From: Acetobacteraceae bacterium
Lineage (GTDB): Bacteria > Pseudomonadota > Alphaproteobacteria > Acetobacterales > Acetobacteraceae
DNA: 64,000 bases
Assembly: GCA_021732665.1 (NCBI GenBank)
Contig: JAKFUL010000018.1
Location: forward strand, 1 to 64,000
Reading direction: 5' to 3'
Shown: positions 50,776 to 58,959 of the stretch, piece after piece
Position numbering within the stretch: the stretch's first letter is position 1
Layout: each line of letters starts with the position of its first letter
Notes under the pieces: model-generated
The model's database searches: none
Seen by the model: only the letters and a program-made list of their open reading frames with translations
Told to the model about the DNA's origin: nothing
Position numbers and translations under genes: made by a program

Positions 50776-52119
50776 TCAGGAATCCGCCAGATTCTCCCGC
50801 AGCGTGCGAAAGCGATATTCCGTGCGGAAGCGGCCGCGGCGCTGCAATTCCGGCACCAGCAGGTCCGCGATGCCGATCAGGTCGAGCGGCATGGAAGCCG
50901 CGTGCCCAAGCATGAAGCCGCCGCGGCTGCCCGTCGCCTCGAAGGCCTCCTCCAGCCGGTCGGCGATCTGCGACGGGGTGCCGGCCAGGGTGGTGTCGTA
51001 ATTCACCGCGTCGCGCCGGCCATGTTCAAAAAAATCCGAGCGGGTGAGCGTGCTTTCCGGCCCGAGCCGGACCGAAAGATCATGCAAAAAGCCCATGGGC
51101 GAGGCCTGGCTGGCGATGATGTCGGCGTGCAGCTCACCGATGGTGAAACTCTGCGGCAATGTCGAAAAATCATAGCCGCAATTGTAGGAGAGATAGGCGC
51201 CCACCGCCTCGTCCGGATAGGCGGCGGCGAGTTGGTCCAGCCGGCCGACCGCCTCGCGCTCGGTCTGCGCCACCACGATCGGCGTCTGCCACAGGATGCC
51301 GACCTTGGATGGGTCGCGCCCCTGCGCCAGCAGCGCCTCGTCGAAGGCCTTTCGCTGCCGCACCTGCGACGCCAGCGGCATGTCGCCGCCGAAGGCGTGA
51401 TCGACGAAATAGGCGGAGGCGCGGATGCCACGCGGCGAGCCGCCGGCCTGGATCAGCACCGGGCGGCCCTGCGGCGAGGGCGGCGTGTTCAGCGGGCCAT
51501 CGACCCGGAAATGGGTGCCGCGGTGATGCACGTCATGCACGCGGGCCGGGTCGCCGACGCGGCCGGTGGCGCGGTCCCAGACCATCGCCGCCGGCTCCAC
51601 GCTGTCCCACAGCTTGCGGCAGACATCGACGAATTCCTCCATCCGGTCGTAGCGCTGGCCGTGGTCCATCAGATCGTTCATGCCGAAATTGGCGTAATCC
51701 GAGCGGCGGGTGGAGGTGACGAGGTTCATCGCGATCCGGCCCTTGGTGATGTGGTCGAGCGAGTTCATCAGCCGCGCGGTGTAGTAGGGGTGCATGAAGG
51801 TGGAGGAATAGGTCAGCCCGAAGCCGATATGCTTCGTGACCCGCGACATGGCGACCGCGATCGGGTTGAGGTCCTGCCGCGGCCAGTTCACGCCCCATTC
51901 CACGGCGGCGTCGCGGCCGCCGCGCCAGGTGTCGGGCACGCCGGTGCCGTCGCCCGAGAACAGCATGTCCAGCAGCCCGCGCTCGGCGATGCGGGCCATC
52001 TCCTCGAACATCTCGATGTCGGGGAAGACATGGCCGGGCCAGGCGCCGGGCATCAGCCAGCGGCCGGCCATGTGGGAGTAGGAGAAATCGAAACCAAGAT
52101 GCATCAGGGGCTTGGGCAT
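50776..52119 (-). CDS. LLM class flavin-dependent monooxygenase (NtaA/SnaA/DszA type)
   Basis: A 447-residue luciferase-like monooxygenase. Typical segments: [58 protein letters not shown] and [15 protein letters not shown] with MGFL in the later barrel. This subgroup uses FMNH2 supplied by a separate reductase to break C-N or C-S bonds (nitrilotriacetate, sulfone). No reductase gene lies next to it. A palindrome lies about 45-65 bases upstream. Substrate unknown. Confidence 0.9.
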   Translation of the reverse strand: MPKPLMHLGFDFSYSHMAGRWLMPGAWPGHVFPDIEMFEEMARIAERGLLDMLFSGDGTGVPDTWRGGRDAAVEWGVNWPRQDLNPIAVAMSRVTKHIGFGLTYSSTFMHPYYTARLMNSLDHITKGRIAMNLVTSTRRSDYANFGMNDLMDHGQRYDRMEEFVDVCRKLWDSVEPAAMVWDRATGRVGDPARVHDVHHRGTHFRVDGPLNTPPSPQGRPVLIQAGGSPRGIRASAYFVDHAFGGDMPLASQVRQRKAFDEALLAQGRDPSKVGILWQTPIVVAQTEREAVGRLDQLAAAYPDEAVGAYLSYNCGYDFSTLPQSFTIGELHADIIASQASPMGFLHDLSVRLGPESTLTRSDFFEHGRRDAVNYDTTLAGTPSQIADRLEEAFEATGSRGGFMLGHAASMPLDLIGIADLLVPELQRRGRFRTEYRFRTLRENLADS

Positions 52120-52161
52120 GCCGGGATTCCAGGTTGAGGCGAGCCGATGCCGTGCAAGAAC

Positions 52162-52185
52162 AGGACCATGACCGGATACGGTCCT
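52162..52185. promoter_or_regulatory. Nested inverted repeat upstream of the LLM gene
   Basis: AGGACC (52162-52167) pairs with GGTCCT (52180-52185), and inside them GACCG-GATA-CGGTC (52170-52183) forms a second palindrome. The position, 40-65 bases before the LLM start on the minus strand, fits an operator. No regulator gene is adjacent. The rest of the spacer 52120-52271 shows nothing else of note. Confidence 0.35.
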
Positions 52186-52271
52186 CAGGCCCGGGCGTCA
52201 GATGGTGATCGGTGGCCGCCGGGCGTTCCGGCAATCCCCTGGCCGGCGGTAACCTGGGCAACCCTCACCGC

Positions 52272-53129
52272 CTAGCCCAGGAACGCCGCCGTCCACCCCG
52301 CATGCTCGCTGTCGCGCGACGCCATCCGGCTCAGCGCCGCCGGCGGCATGCCGGGGACATCGCCCGGGTTGCTTCCCTCGCGCAGGGCCTTGAGCGTGGC
52401 GTGGATGGCGGCGATGGCGGCCTGGATGGGCAGGTGGCCCTGGAGCGCGATGCGCACGCCCCGGCTGGCCAGATATTCCCGGTCGTTGATGGCCGGCGAC
52501 ACTGTACCGAGGATGAGGGGCAGGGTGGCCACCTCGGCCAGCTTGTCGAGCTGATCGCGCGTCGTCACCCCGGTCAGGAACAACCCGTCGGCGCCGGTCG
52601 CGCAATAGGCCCGGGCGCGCACCAGCGCGTCATCCAGCCCGGTGATGGAGGTGGCGCCGGTGCGGGCAAGAATGCACAGCGACGGGTCCACCCGCGCCGC
52701 CAGCGCCGCGCGGATTTTCCCCACCCCTTCATCCAGCGAAATCAGCCGGGGTTTTTCCACGCCATAGGGCCGTGGCAGCTCGGTATCCTCGATCGACATG
52801 GCCGAGACGCCGGCGACCTCCAGCTCCTCCACCGTGCGCATCACGTTCAGCGCATTGCCGTAGCCGTGGTCGGCATCGACCACCACCGGCAGGGTGCAGG
52901 CGCGGTTGATGCGCAGCGCCTGTTCGGCGAATTCGGTGAGGGTGAGGGTGATCAGGTCCGGCGCCGCCAGCACGGTGAGCGAGGCGATGGAGCCCGCGAA
53001 CATCCCCAGCTCGAAGCCCAGGTTTTCGGCGATCCGCCCGGTCAGCGGGTCATGCACCGAGGCGGGATGGACGCAGGCCGCCCCCTGCAGGACGGCGCGC
53101 CCCGCCTCCCTTCGCTTCTGCCATTTCAT
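52272..53129 (-). CDS. Isocitrate lyase/PEP mutase family protein (oxaloacetate decarboxylase-like)
   Basis: A 285-residue (beta/alpha)8 enzyme of the PEP mutase/isocitrate lyase superfamily. VVVDADHGYGNALNVMRTV carries metal-binding Asp residues, and SIEDTELPRPYG the next Glu-Asp pair. The sequence resembles the Pseudomonas PA4872-type oxaloacetate decarboxylase, which lacks the lyase Cys loop. The start at 53129 follows GAAGAGCGG. It is divergent from the 2-hydroxyacid oxidase gene with a 71-base spacer, which suggests co-regulation of organic-acid metabolism. Confidence 0.82.
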   Translation of the reverse strand: MKWQKRREAGRAVLQGAACVHPASVHDPLTGRIAENLGFELGMFAGSIASLTVLAAPDLITLTLTEFAEQALRINRACTLPVVVDADHGYGNALNVMRTVEELEVAGVSAMSIEDTELPRPYGVEKPRLISLDEGVGKIRAALAARVDPSLCILARTGATSITGLDDALVRARAYCATGADGLFLTGVTTRDQLDKLAEVATLPLILGTVSPAINDREYLASRGVRIALQGHLPIQAAIAAIHATLKALREGSNPGDVPGMPPAALSRMASRDSEHAGWTAAFLG

Positions 53130-53200
53130 GCCCGCTCTTCCCCATATGGACGGGCCATGATGGCGCGCATAGCGTGTTGCCGAAAGCCGGGGAGGGTTGG

Positions 53201-54304
53201 ATGAGCGACAGGTTTCACAGCAACGAGGCGGGTCACGAAAAATACCTGGTGCTGCATGAGTTCATCAAGGAAGCCCGGAAGAAGCTGAACCACAACACCT
53301 GGGACTACCTGGTGGGTGCCACCGAGACCGAGACCACGCTGGCGCGCAACCGCATGGCGCTGGATACGGTGGCGCTGCGCCCGCGCGTGCTGGGCGATGT
53401 CAGCCATGTGGATCCGGGCACGGATTTCTATGGCCATCGCATCAGGCTGCCGGTGATCCTGGCGCCGGTCGGCTCGCTGGAATCCTTCGAGGCCGGGGGT
53501 GGTGCCTCGGTGGCGAAGGGGGCCGGCGCCTATGGCGTGCCCTTCATGCTCAGCAGCGTCAGCCAGCCTGGCATCGAGGAGACGGCGGCCGCCGCGACGG
53601 GGCCGAAGATCTTCCAGCTCTATGTCCGCGGCGACCATGACTGGCAGGACGCCATCGCGAAACGGGTGATCGCGGCGGGGTATGACGCCTTCGCCATCAC
53701 CGTGGACACGGCGCATTATTCCCGGAGGGAGCGCGACATCTCCAAGCGTTTCGTCAAGACCTGGCGGGCGGCGAACACGGGCATGGATGTCCAGGCCGCG
53801 CTGAGCTGGGATGATGTGAAGCGCTTTCACGACAAGCACCGCATCCCGCTGATCCTCAAGGGCATTGGCACGGGCGAGGACGCGGAGATCGCGGTTCGCC
53901 ACGGGGTGGAGGTGATCTATGTCTCCAACCATGGTGGGCGGCAGCTGGACCATGGCCGCGGCAGCCTCGATGTGTTGCCCGAGGTGGTGCAGGCGGTGGC
54001 CGGGCGCGCCAAGGTCATGGTGGATGGCAGCGTCAGCCGGGGGACGGATATCGTGAAGGCCGTGGCACTGGGCGCGGATTGGGTGGGCATCGGCCGGCTC
54101 TATCTCTACGCGCTGGCGGCGGATGGGGCGGCGGGTGTGACCCGGATGCTGGAAATCCTGGAGGATGAGGTGGTGAAGGCGCTGGGGCTGACGGGGGTGA
54201 ATTCCTTCGCGGAACTCAACCGCGGCCATGTGCATCACGGCGCGCCGGCGGTGGGGTTTGCCCACGTGCACAGCGCGTTTCCATTGTTGAAGGAGGGCTA
54301 CTGA
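53201..54304 (+). CDS. FMN-dependent alpha-hydroxy-acid oxidase/dehydrogenase
   Basis: A 367-residue enzyme of the glycolate oxidase/lactate dehydrogenase family. FMN-site segments are LPVILAPVGSLESF, LSSVSQPGIEE and KVMVDGSVSRGTDIVKAVAL; the active-site His and Arg are in VSNHGGRQLDHG, and the Lys in IPLILKGIG. The ATG at 53201 follows GGGAGGG; a start at 53174 is less good. It oxidises a 2-hydroxyacid to the 2-oxoacid. The stop overlaps the 3' end of the convergent membrane protein gene by seven bases. Confidence 0.92.
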   Translation: MSDRFHSNEAGHEKYLVLHEFIKEARKKLNHNTWDYLVGATETETTLARNRMALDTVALRPRVLGDVSHVDPGTDFYGHRIRLPVILAPVGSLESFEAGGGASVAKGAGAYGVPFMLSSVSQPGIEETAAAATGPKIFQLYVRGDHDWQDAIAKRVIAAGYDAFAITVDTAHYSRRERDISKRFVKTWRAANTGMDVQAALSWDDVKRFHDKHRIPLILKGIGTGEDAEIAVRHGVEVIYVSNHGGRQLDHGRGSLDVLPEVVQAVAGRAKVMVDGSVSRGTDIVKAVALGADWVGIGRLYLYALAADGAAGVTRMLEILEDEVVKALGLTGVNSFAELNRGHVHHGAPAVGFAHVHSAFPLLKEGY

Positions 54305-55779
54305 CTGGGCGGAACCGGAGCCGCCACGATCTTCCGCAGAAGGACGGGCTGGTAGCGGGCAAGCAGTGCGGGAGCCGTGGCCAGCAGCGTCCGTGCGGCG
54401 GTTTCGCGCGCGTCGCTGTGGGCGAGGGGTTTGAACTCCTGGGTCGCGTTCTCTTCCGGCTCGCCATCGGTCAGCAGCTTTACCGCGTCATTCAATGGTT
54501 TCCAGTCCGCCGGTGGGGCGAGCCCCTTGCCGGCGACATAGATCACCTGGCTGATGCCGAGCAGGCCGAGCATGCCGCTGGGGATGGTGAAGCTGGCAAG
54601 GTCGTTCGACCCCGTCCAGACCAGCCAGGCGCCGACGATGCAGGAGAACACGAGCACCTGGAACTTGTGGACGCCAAAGCCGCCGCCCTCCGATGTGAGG
54701 TCCGACCAGGTGCCGAAGCGGTCCTTCATGCTCAGGATGCCGACACGCTCCAGGAAGTCGATGGTCTGCGGCAGCGGGCCCTGGATCTCGCCCTGCGACC
54801 GGGCCTGGGTTGTCACTGTCGCCAGGGCGCTGCCCAGGCTGGCGATGCCCAGGAGCTCCAGCACGGGCTGCGAAAGATTGGCCAGGTAGCCCGCCCGCAC
54901 CATCACATAGGTCAGCAGCCCGGCGATGATCATGGTGAAGAACCAGACCTGCATGACGTTCAACTGGCCGTATCCGGCGGCACTCTGGGTCATGATCACC
55001 GGATCCCATCTCGTCCGCCATTCGAGCCAGGGCGAGATTTCCCGCCCCTGCGCCTTCATGCGGGCGAGGATCAGCAGGCTCTGCTTGCGCATCGGCGAGG
55101 TGTGGATCAGCAGCAGATAGAGACCGATGACCATCGCAGCGGTCAGGAGGATCGCAACCGACCGGCTCGACATCTCGGCATTGAACCGCGCCACCCAGGG
55201 CGATGCCGTCCCGGTCAGCGGGCAGCCGAGCATCATCACGCTGACCTCCACCGGACTGTGCCAGGCCGAGGGCCTTGAGGGGATGACGATCTCCGCGCCC
55301 AGCTGTCGTTGCGCCTGCGCATCGGTGCGCCACTCACTCGCGGGGATGACGCTGGCGACCTCGGGGACCTGCAACTCGATATCGCTGGCCTGCGCCGGCG
55401 TTCCCTGTTTGCCTGAGCGGACCCAGGCCCGGATGCGCCAGGGCTGCGCCGGAGCCGCGGTCAACCCGGGCTGGACGACGGGGACTTCGAAGCGTTGTCT
55501 CACCCCGTCCAGGAGATAGGGTGCCCGCGTCTGCGCAAGATTGAGGCTGACCATGGGCCGGCCCATCTCGAGCTCGGCCGCGGCGAAGAAGTTCACGACG
55601 CGCAGCGCCTCGGCGGGCTGCACGCGGCCTGGCGCATGGACCTCCGTGCAGAGCAGCCGGGCACGGTCGACCAGCGTTTGTTCCTGGGCGGGCGCCGCGG
55701 GCCCTTGCGCCAGCGCCGGCAAGGCGAATGTCCATGCCAGGAGCAGGATCAAGACATGGCAAATGGCGGCTGGGCGCAT
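54298..55779 (-). CDS. Membrane protein of unknown function with duplicated helical hairpins
   Basis: A 493-residue protein. Signal peptide AICHVLILLLAWTFALPALA, a periplasmic region to about residue 205, one transmembrane helix (SVAILLTAAMVIGLYLLLI), a basic cytoplasmic stretch, then two similar pairs of helices: VWFFTMIIAGLLTYVMV...VLELLGIASLG and VLVFSCIVGAWLVW...GMLGLLGIS. Both end in a LLGI(A)S motif, so the unit is duplicated. A soluble tail of about 80 residues follows. I do not recognise a named family. The start is supported by GGGGAGAG. It lies 80 bases downstream of fliP on the same strand and may belong to that transcript. Confidence 0.8.
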   Translation of the reverse strand: MRPAAICHVLILLLAWTFALPALAQGPAAPAQEQTLVDRARLLCTEVHAPGRVQPAEALRVVNFFAAAELEMGRPMVSLNLAQTRAPYLLDGVRQRFEVPVVQPGLTAAPAQPWRIRAWVRSGKQGTPAQASDIELQVPEVASVIPASEWRTDAQAQRQLGAEIVIPSRPSAWHSPVEVSVMMLGCPLTGTASPWVARFNAEMSSRSVAILLTAAMVIGLYLLLIHTSPMRKQSLLILARMKAQGREISPWLEWRTRWDPVIMTQSAAGYGQLNVMQVWFFTMIIAGLLTYVMVRAGYLANLSQPVLELLGIASLGSALATVTTQARSQGEIQGPLPQTIDFLERVGILSMKDRFGTWSDLTSEGGGFGVHKFQVLVFSCIVGAWLVWTGSNDLASFTIPSGMLGLLGISQVIYVAGKGLAPPADWKPLNDAVKLLTDGEPEENATQEFKPLAHSDARETAARTLLATAPALLARYQPVLLRKIVAAPVPPSQ

Positions 55780-55859
55780 CTGGCTCTCCCCTTGACGGAA
55801 AGGTCAGGTTGGCAGCTTCCCGCGCCCGCCGCATCCCGCAACTGAATGAGCCAGGCGAT

Positions 55860-56582
55860 TCAGGAGATCGGCGCAAACCCCTGCACCAGGCTGCCCGAGA
55901 GCAGCCGCCATCCATCCACCAGCACGAAGAAGATCAGCTTGAAGGGCAGCGCCACCACCGAGGGTGGCAGCATCATCATCCCCAGCGACATCAGCAGCGA
56001 GGCCACCACCATGTCGATGACCAGGAAGGGCAGGAAGATGATGAAGCCGATCTCGAAGGCGCGCTTGAGTTCGCTGACCAGGAAGGCGGGCATCAGCACG
56101 CGATAGGGTGCTTCGGCCGGTGCCACAACGGGCAGTTGGGCCATGGAGGTGAACAGCGCGAGGTCGGCCTCGCGCACCTGCGCGGCCATGAAGCGCCTGA
56201 ACGGCTCGGCCGCCGCCGCCAGCCCCTCCATCGGCTCCAGCCTGCCCTCATTCATCGGCACGATGCCGGCCACCCAGCTGGCCTCGAAGACCGGCTGCAT
56301 CACGAAGAAGGTCAGGAAGAGTGCCAGGCCGATCAGCACCGGGTTGGGCGGCACGCCCTGCGCGCCGAGTGCCGAGCGCAGCAGCGCCAACACGATGATG
56401 ATGCGGGTGAAGGCGGTGGCCATCACCAGCAGCGAGGGTGCCAGCGAGAGCAGCCCGACCAGCGCCGCCAGCTGCAGCAACCGCGCGCTGGCGCCGGCCT
56501 GCGCCCCGCCCAGGTCGATGGCGACCGACTGCGCCGCCGCGGGCCCGGCGCAGAGCGCGAGCAGGAGCAGCGCGCGGATCAT
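55860..56582 (-). CDS. fliP: Flagellar export gate protein FliP
   Basis: A 240-residue inner-membrane component of the flagellar type III export gate. It has a cleavable N-terminal signal (MIRALLLLALCAGPAAA), ATAFTRIIIVLALLRSALG, TFFVMQPVFEASW and the highly conserved end MVVASLLMSLGMMMLPP followed by LPFKLIFFVLVDGW. The ATG overlaps the fliO stop (ATGA). Confidence 0.97.
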   Translation of the reverse strand: MIRALLLLALCAGPAAAQSVAIDLGGAQAGASARLLQLAALVGLLSLAPSLLVMATAFTRIIIVLALLRSALGAQGVPPNPVLIGLALFLTFFVMQPVFEASWVAGIVPMNEGRLEPMEGLAAAAEPFRRFMAAQVREADLALFTSMAQLPVVAPAEAPYRVLMPAFLVSELKRAFEIGFIIFLPFLVIDMVVASLLMSLGMMMLPPSVVALPFKLIFFVLVDGWRLLSGSLVQGFAPIS

Positions 56583-56851
56583 GCCCCTGGGCCCTCGGGC
56601 AGCCAGCCCAGCAGGGTGTCCCCGTTCGGGCCGGCCACCAGCAGCACCTCCCTCCCATCGACGCGCAGCAGCAGGGCGCGGCGCCTGGCATCCAGCGGCA
56701 TCGCCGCCACCAGCGCCAGCCGGCTGCCTGGGGGCGCCGGGTTCGCCAGCCCGCCTTTGCGAGCCAGCCGCGCCAGCAGCCAGGCCAGCCCCAGCACCGC
56801 CAGCAGCGCCCCCAGCGCCTGAATCAGGGAAAGCCCGAGCTCCACGCTCAT
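56579..56851 (-). CDS. fliO: Flagellar biosynthetic protein FliO
   Basis: A 90-residue protein with one transmembrane helix (LSLIQALGALLAVLGLAWLL) followed by a small cytoplasmic domain with LALVAAMPLDARRRALLLRVDG and LLVAGPNGDTLLGWLPEG, the standard FliO pattern. FliO helps the FliP ring to assemble. It overlaps both neighbours by four bases (ATGA at each end). Confidence 0.92.
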   Translation of the reverse strand: MSVELGLSLIQALGALLAVLGLAWLLARLARKGGLANPAPPGSRLALVAAMPLDARRRALLLRVDGREVLLVAGPNGDTLLGWLPEGPGA

Positions 56852-57282
56852 TGCGCCGGCATGATGATGGCCAGCGCCTCCACCTCCCGCATCAGGGCGA
56901 GCATGGCAGGGCGCATGGCGCGGGCGGAATGGGTCGGCAATCCGTCCAACGCCAGGCAGATGGCGGCGGCGTCGTGCTCCAGCCCAGCCAGGTCGACCTC
57001 CCGACCGCCCGCGACCAGGGCGCGGGCCATGGCCACGGTGGCACGCATCGTCTCGATGCTGCCCAGCGTGGCGAGGGTGGGCATCGCGGCTGGTTCGGCG
57101 CCGGACAACCCGGCCTCCATGCTCAGGCCGTCGATGGTGACGTGCCGGCCCATGCTGCCCGTGCCCAGGCTGCCCGTGCCCATGCTGCCCGTGCCTATGT
57201 TGCTCGAAGCCCCGCTGCCCGAGGCCTGGCGGCGCCGGCTGGTCTTCGCGGCGGGAGGCGTGTTGTTGGGCGGCTTGGGCAT
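56848..57282 (-). CDS. Unknown protein heading the fliO-fliP arm, with Gly/Ser-Met repeat
   Basis: A 144-residue protein, first in the fliO-fliP transcript and coupled to fliO by ATGA. The N-terminal half is low complexity, with repeats IGTGSMGTGSLGTGSMG encoded by a 15-bp tandem repeat. The C-terminal half is helical: LGSIETMRATVAMARALVAG and ALDGLP...RPAMLALMREVEAL. The layout (disordered head, short helical tail, flagellar location) recalls the Caulobacter regulator FliX, but I cannot align the conserved FliX motifs, so no function is given. An alternative GTG start lies at 57315. The protein is cytoplasmic by appearance. Confidence 0.75.
   Translation of the reverse strand: MPKPPNNTPPAAKTSRRRQASGSGASSNIGTGSMGTGSLGTGSMGRHVTIDGLSMEAGLSGAEPAAMPTLATLGSIETMRATVAMARALVAGGREVDLAGLEHDAAAICLALDGLPTHSARAMRPAMLALMREVEALAIIMPAQ
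57151..57195 (-). repeat. Three copies of a 15-bp tandem repeat in the unknown flagellar gene
   Basis: CATGCTGCCCGTGCC (57151-57165), CAGGCTGCCCGTGCC (57166-57180) and CATGCTGCCCGTGCC (57181-57195), with a decayed fourth after it, encode the Gly-Thr-Gly-Ser-(Met/Leu) repeats. Fifteen bases keep the frame, so copy number could vary without breaking the protein. Confidence 0.85.
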
Positions 57283-57388
57283 GGGCACATTCTGCCGGGC
57301 CGATGCTTGCCCCACGGTTAACGCCGGGCGCCATCTTCCCGCCGCCGCGATTCATCGCCGGTTAACCGCGCACCTGCATCATCGGCGC
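57283..57388. promoter_or_regulatory. Divergent flagellar promoter region with two GTTAAC sites
   Basis: The spacer between the unknown gene (minus) and flgB (plus) contains GTTAAC at 57317-57322 and at 57361-57366, the second within the palindrome CGGTTAACCG and 23 bases before the flgB start. TTAA is rare in DNA this GC-rich. CtrA of alphaproteobacteria binds TTAA-type sites and half-sites like GTTAACC, and CckA is encoded 3.4 kb away, so CtrA control is a reasonable inference; the two TTAA cores are 40 bases apart, not the full TTAA-N7-TTAA. Confidence 0.45.
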
Positions 57389-57802
57389 ATGGAAAGCCCA
57401 TCCTCCCCCCAGCGCCTGGCCGTCAGCGGAAACGTGGTTGCGTTGGCCGAGCGTCGGCTGCTGTGGCTGGACCGTCGGCAGGGCGTGCTGGCGCAGAATG
57501 TCGCCAATGCCGATACGCCGGGTTATCGGCCGCAGGATGTCGCGCCCTTTGGCCGGCTGCTGGCTGATGCGGCGGGGCCCGACCTGGCCATCACCAATGC
57601 GCGCCACATCGCGCCCCCGGGCGGCGCCCTGCGCGGCCGGGTGGACCGCACAGCGGCGGAGCGCACGCCCAACGGCAACGCGGTTTCGCTGGACGAGCAG
57701 GCGCTGCGCATCGCCGACACCGACGGCCAGCACAACCTGGCCATGGGCCTGCACCGCAAATACCTGGCGCTGTTCCGCACCGCCCTGGGCCGCAACAGTT
57801 GA
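57389..57802 (+). CDS. flgB: Flagellar basal-body rod protein FlgB
   Basis: A 137-residue proximal rod protein. Typical segments: ERRLLWLDRRQGVLAQNVAN, ADTPGYRPQDVAPF and the C-terminal GNAVSLDEQALRIADTDGQH followed by HRKYLALFRTALG. The ATG at 57389 is used; longer forms run into the promoter region. It starts the plus-strand arm of the cluster. Confidence 0.94.
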   Translation: MESPSSPQRLAVSGNVVALAERRLLWLDRRQGVLAQNVANADTPGYRPQDVAPFGRLLADAAGPDLAITNARHIAPPGGALRGRVDRTAAERTPNGNAVSLDEQALRIADTDGQHNLAMGLHRKYLALFRTALGRNS

Positions 57803-57934
57803 GCCCGCAACAGCAAGCGATCCGATCCCCGCGTCCGAATCCCGGGTGTCAGCTGAATCGGCCCACCAACCAAAGCCGAGTGGCGCCGATCCGACGGCTC
57901 TTTCCGTCCGATCGGCATCTATAGGGGAGCGATC

Positions 57935-58342
57935 ATGGATCTGGACCGCGCGCTGAACATCTCCGCCGCCGGCATGGCGGCGCAATCGGCCCGGCTGCGG
58001 GTGGTGGCCGAGAATATCGCCAACCGCGACAGCACCGGCCAATCGCCGGGCGCCGACCCGTACCGCCGCAAGACCATCACCTTCGAGAACCGGATGGATC
58101 GGGCGCTGGGGGCCCGCACCCTCAACATCGCCCGGATCGGCACCGCCGCCGGCGAATTCCCCGAGCGGTTCGACCCCGGCCACCCCGCCGCCAATGCCAC
58201 GGGCTATGTCCGCACGCCCAATGTCGACAGCCTGATCGAGAACATGGACATGCGCGAGGCGCAGCGCAGCTACAGCGCCAATCTGTCGGTGCTCGAGACC
58301 ACCCGCGGCATGCTGAGCCGCGCCATCGAGGCGCTGCGCTGA
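57935..58342 (+). CDS. flgC: Flagellar basal-body rod protein FlgC
   Basis: A 135-residue rod protein with the N-terminal MDLDRALNISAAGMAAQSAR and VVAENIANRDS, and the C-terminal GYVRTPNVDSLIENMDMREA with the final coiled helix. Start preceded by AGGGGAG. The 132-base spacer after flgB holds no other gene. It overlaps fliE by one base (TGATG). Confidence 0.96.
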   Translation: MDLDRALNISAAGMAAQSARLRVVAENIANRDSTGQSPGADPYRRKTITFENRMDRALGARTLNIARIGTAAGEFPERFDPGHPAANATGYVRTPNVDSLIENMDMREAQRSYSANLSVLETTRGMLSRAIEALR

Positions 58343-58647
58343 TGCCCGCCCCCATTCTTGCCGCGCCCATCGCGGCACAGGGTGTCGCGGCCGCATACCG
58401 CGCCGTCTCCGGCATGGCCGCGGGCGGGGGCGAGGGTTTCGGCGCCGCGCTGCAACGCGCGGTGGAGGGCGTGGTGAACGTGCAGCGCAGCGCCGACACC
58501 GCCGCCACCCAGGCGCTTCAGGGCCAGGGCAGCGTCACCGACGTCGTGCTGGCCGTCTCCCGCGCCGAGCTCGCGCTGCAAACCGCCACCACGCTGCGCG
58601 ACCGGGTCGTCAGTGCCTATCAGGACGTCATGCGGATGCCGATCTGA
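58342..58647 (+). CDS. fliE: Flagellar hook-basal body protein FliE
   Basis: A 101-residue protein joining the MS ring to the rod. FGAALQRAVEGVVNVQRSAD, then VTDVVLAVSRAELALQTAT and the end RDRVVSAYQDVMRMPI are diagnostic. It lies between flgC and fliQ in the same transcript. Confidence 0.94.
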   Translation: MPAPILAAPIAAQGVAAAYRAVSGMAAGGGEGFGAALQRAVEGVVNVQRSADTAATQALQGQGSVTDVVLAVSRAELALQTATTLRDRVVSAYQDVMRMPI

Positions 58648-58683
58648 GCCGATCGGCCATCACGCGCCACAGGAGGTGGGGCC

Positions 58684-58959
58684 ATGTTGGAGGAGCCGGC
58701 CGCGCAGGCCATGCGCCACGCCCTGTGGGTCTGCCTGCAACTCGGCGGGCCGCCGCTGCTGGCCATGCTCGCCGTGGGTGTCGTCATCTCGCTGTTGCAG
58801 GCGCTGACGCAGATCCAGGAATCCACCGTCTCGTTCCTGCCCAAGGTCGCGGTGATGGGCGGCATGCTGATGTGGCTCGGCCCCTTCATGGCGCATGTCA
58901 TGCAGGCCTGGGCGCTGCAGTTGTTCGACCAGATGGTGGCGCTCGGCGGCTTGCCGTGA
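58684..58959 (+). CDS. fliQ: Flagellar export gate protein FliQ
   Basis: A 91-residue protein with two transmembrane helices: GGPPLLAMLAVGVVISLLQA and VAVMGGMLMWLGPFMAHVM, separated by LTQIQESTVSFLPK, the conserved FliQ loop. Preceded by a strong AGGAGGTG. The stop overlaps the fliR GTG (GTGA). Confidence 0.96.
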   Translation: MLEEPAAQAMRHALWVCLQLGGPPLLAMLAVGVVISLLQALTQIQESTVSFLPKVAVMGGMLMWLGPFMAHVMQAWALQLFDQMVALGGLP

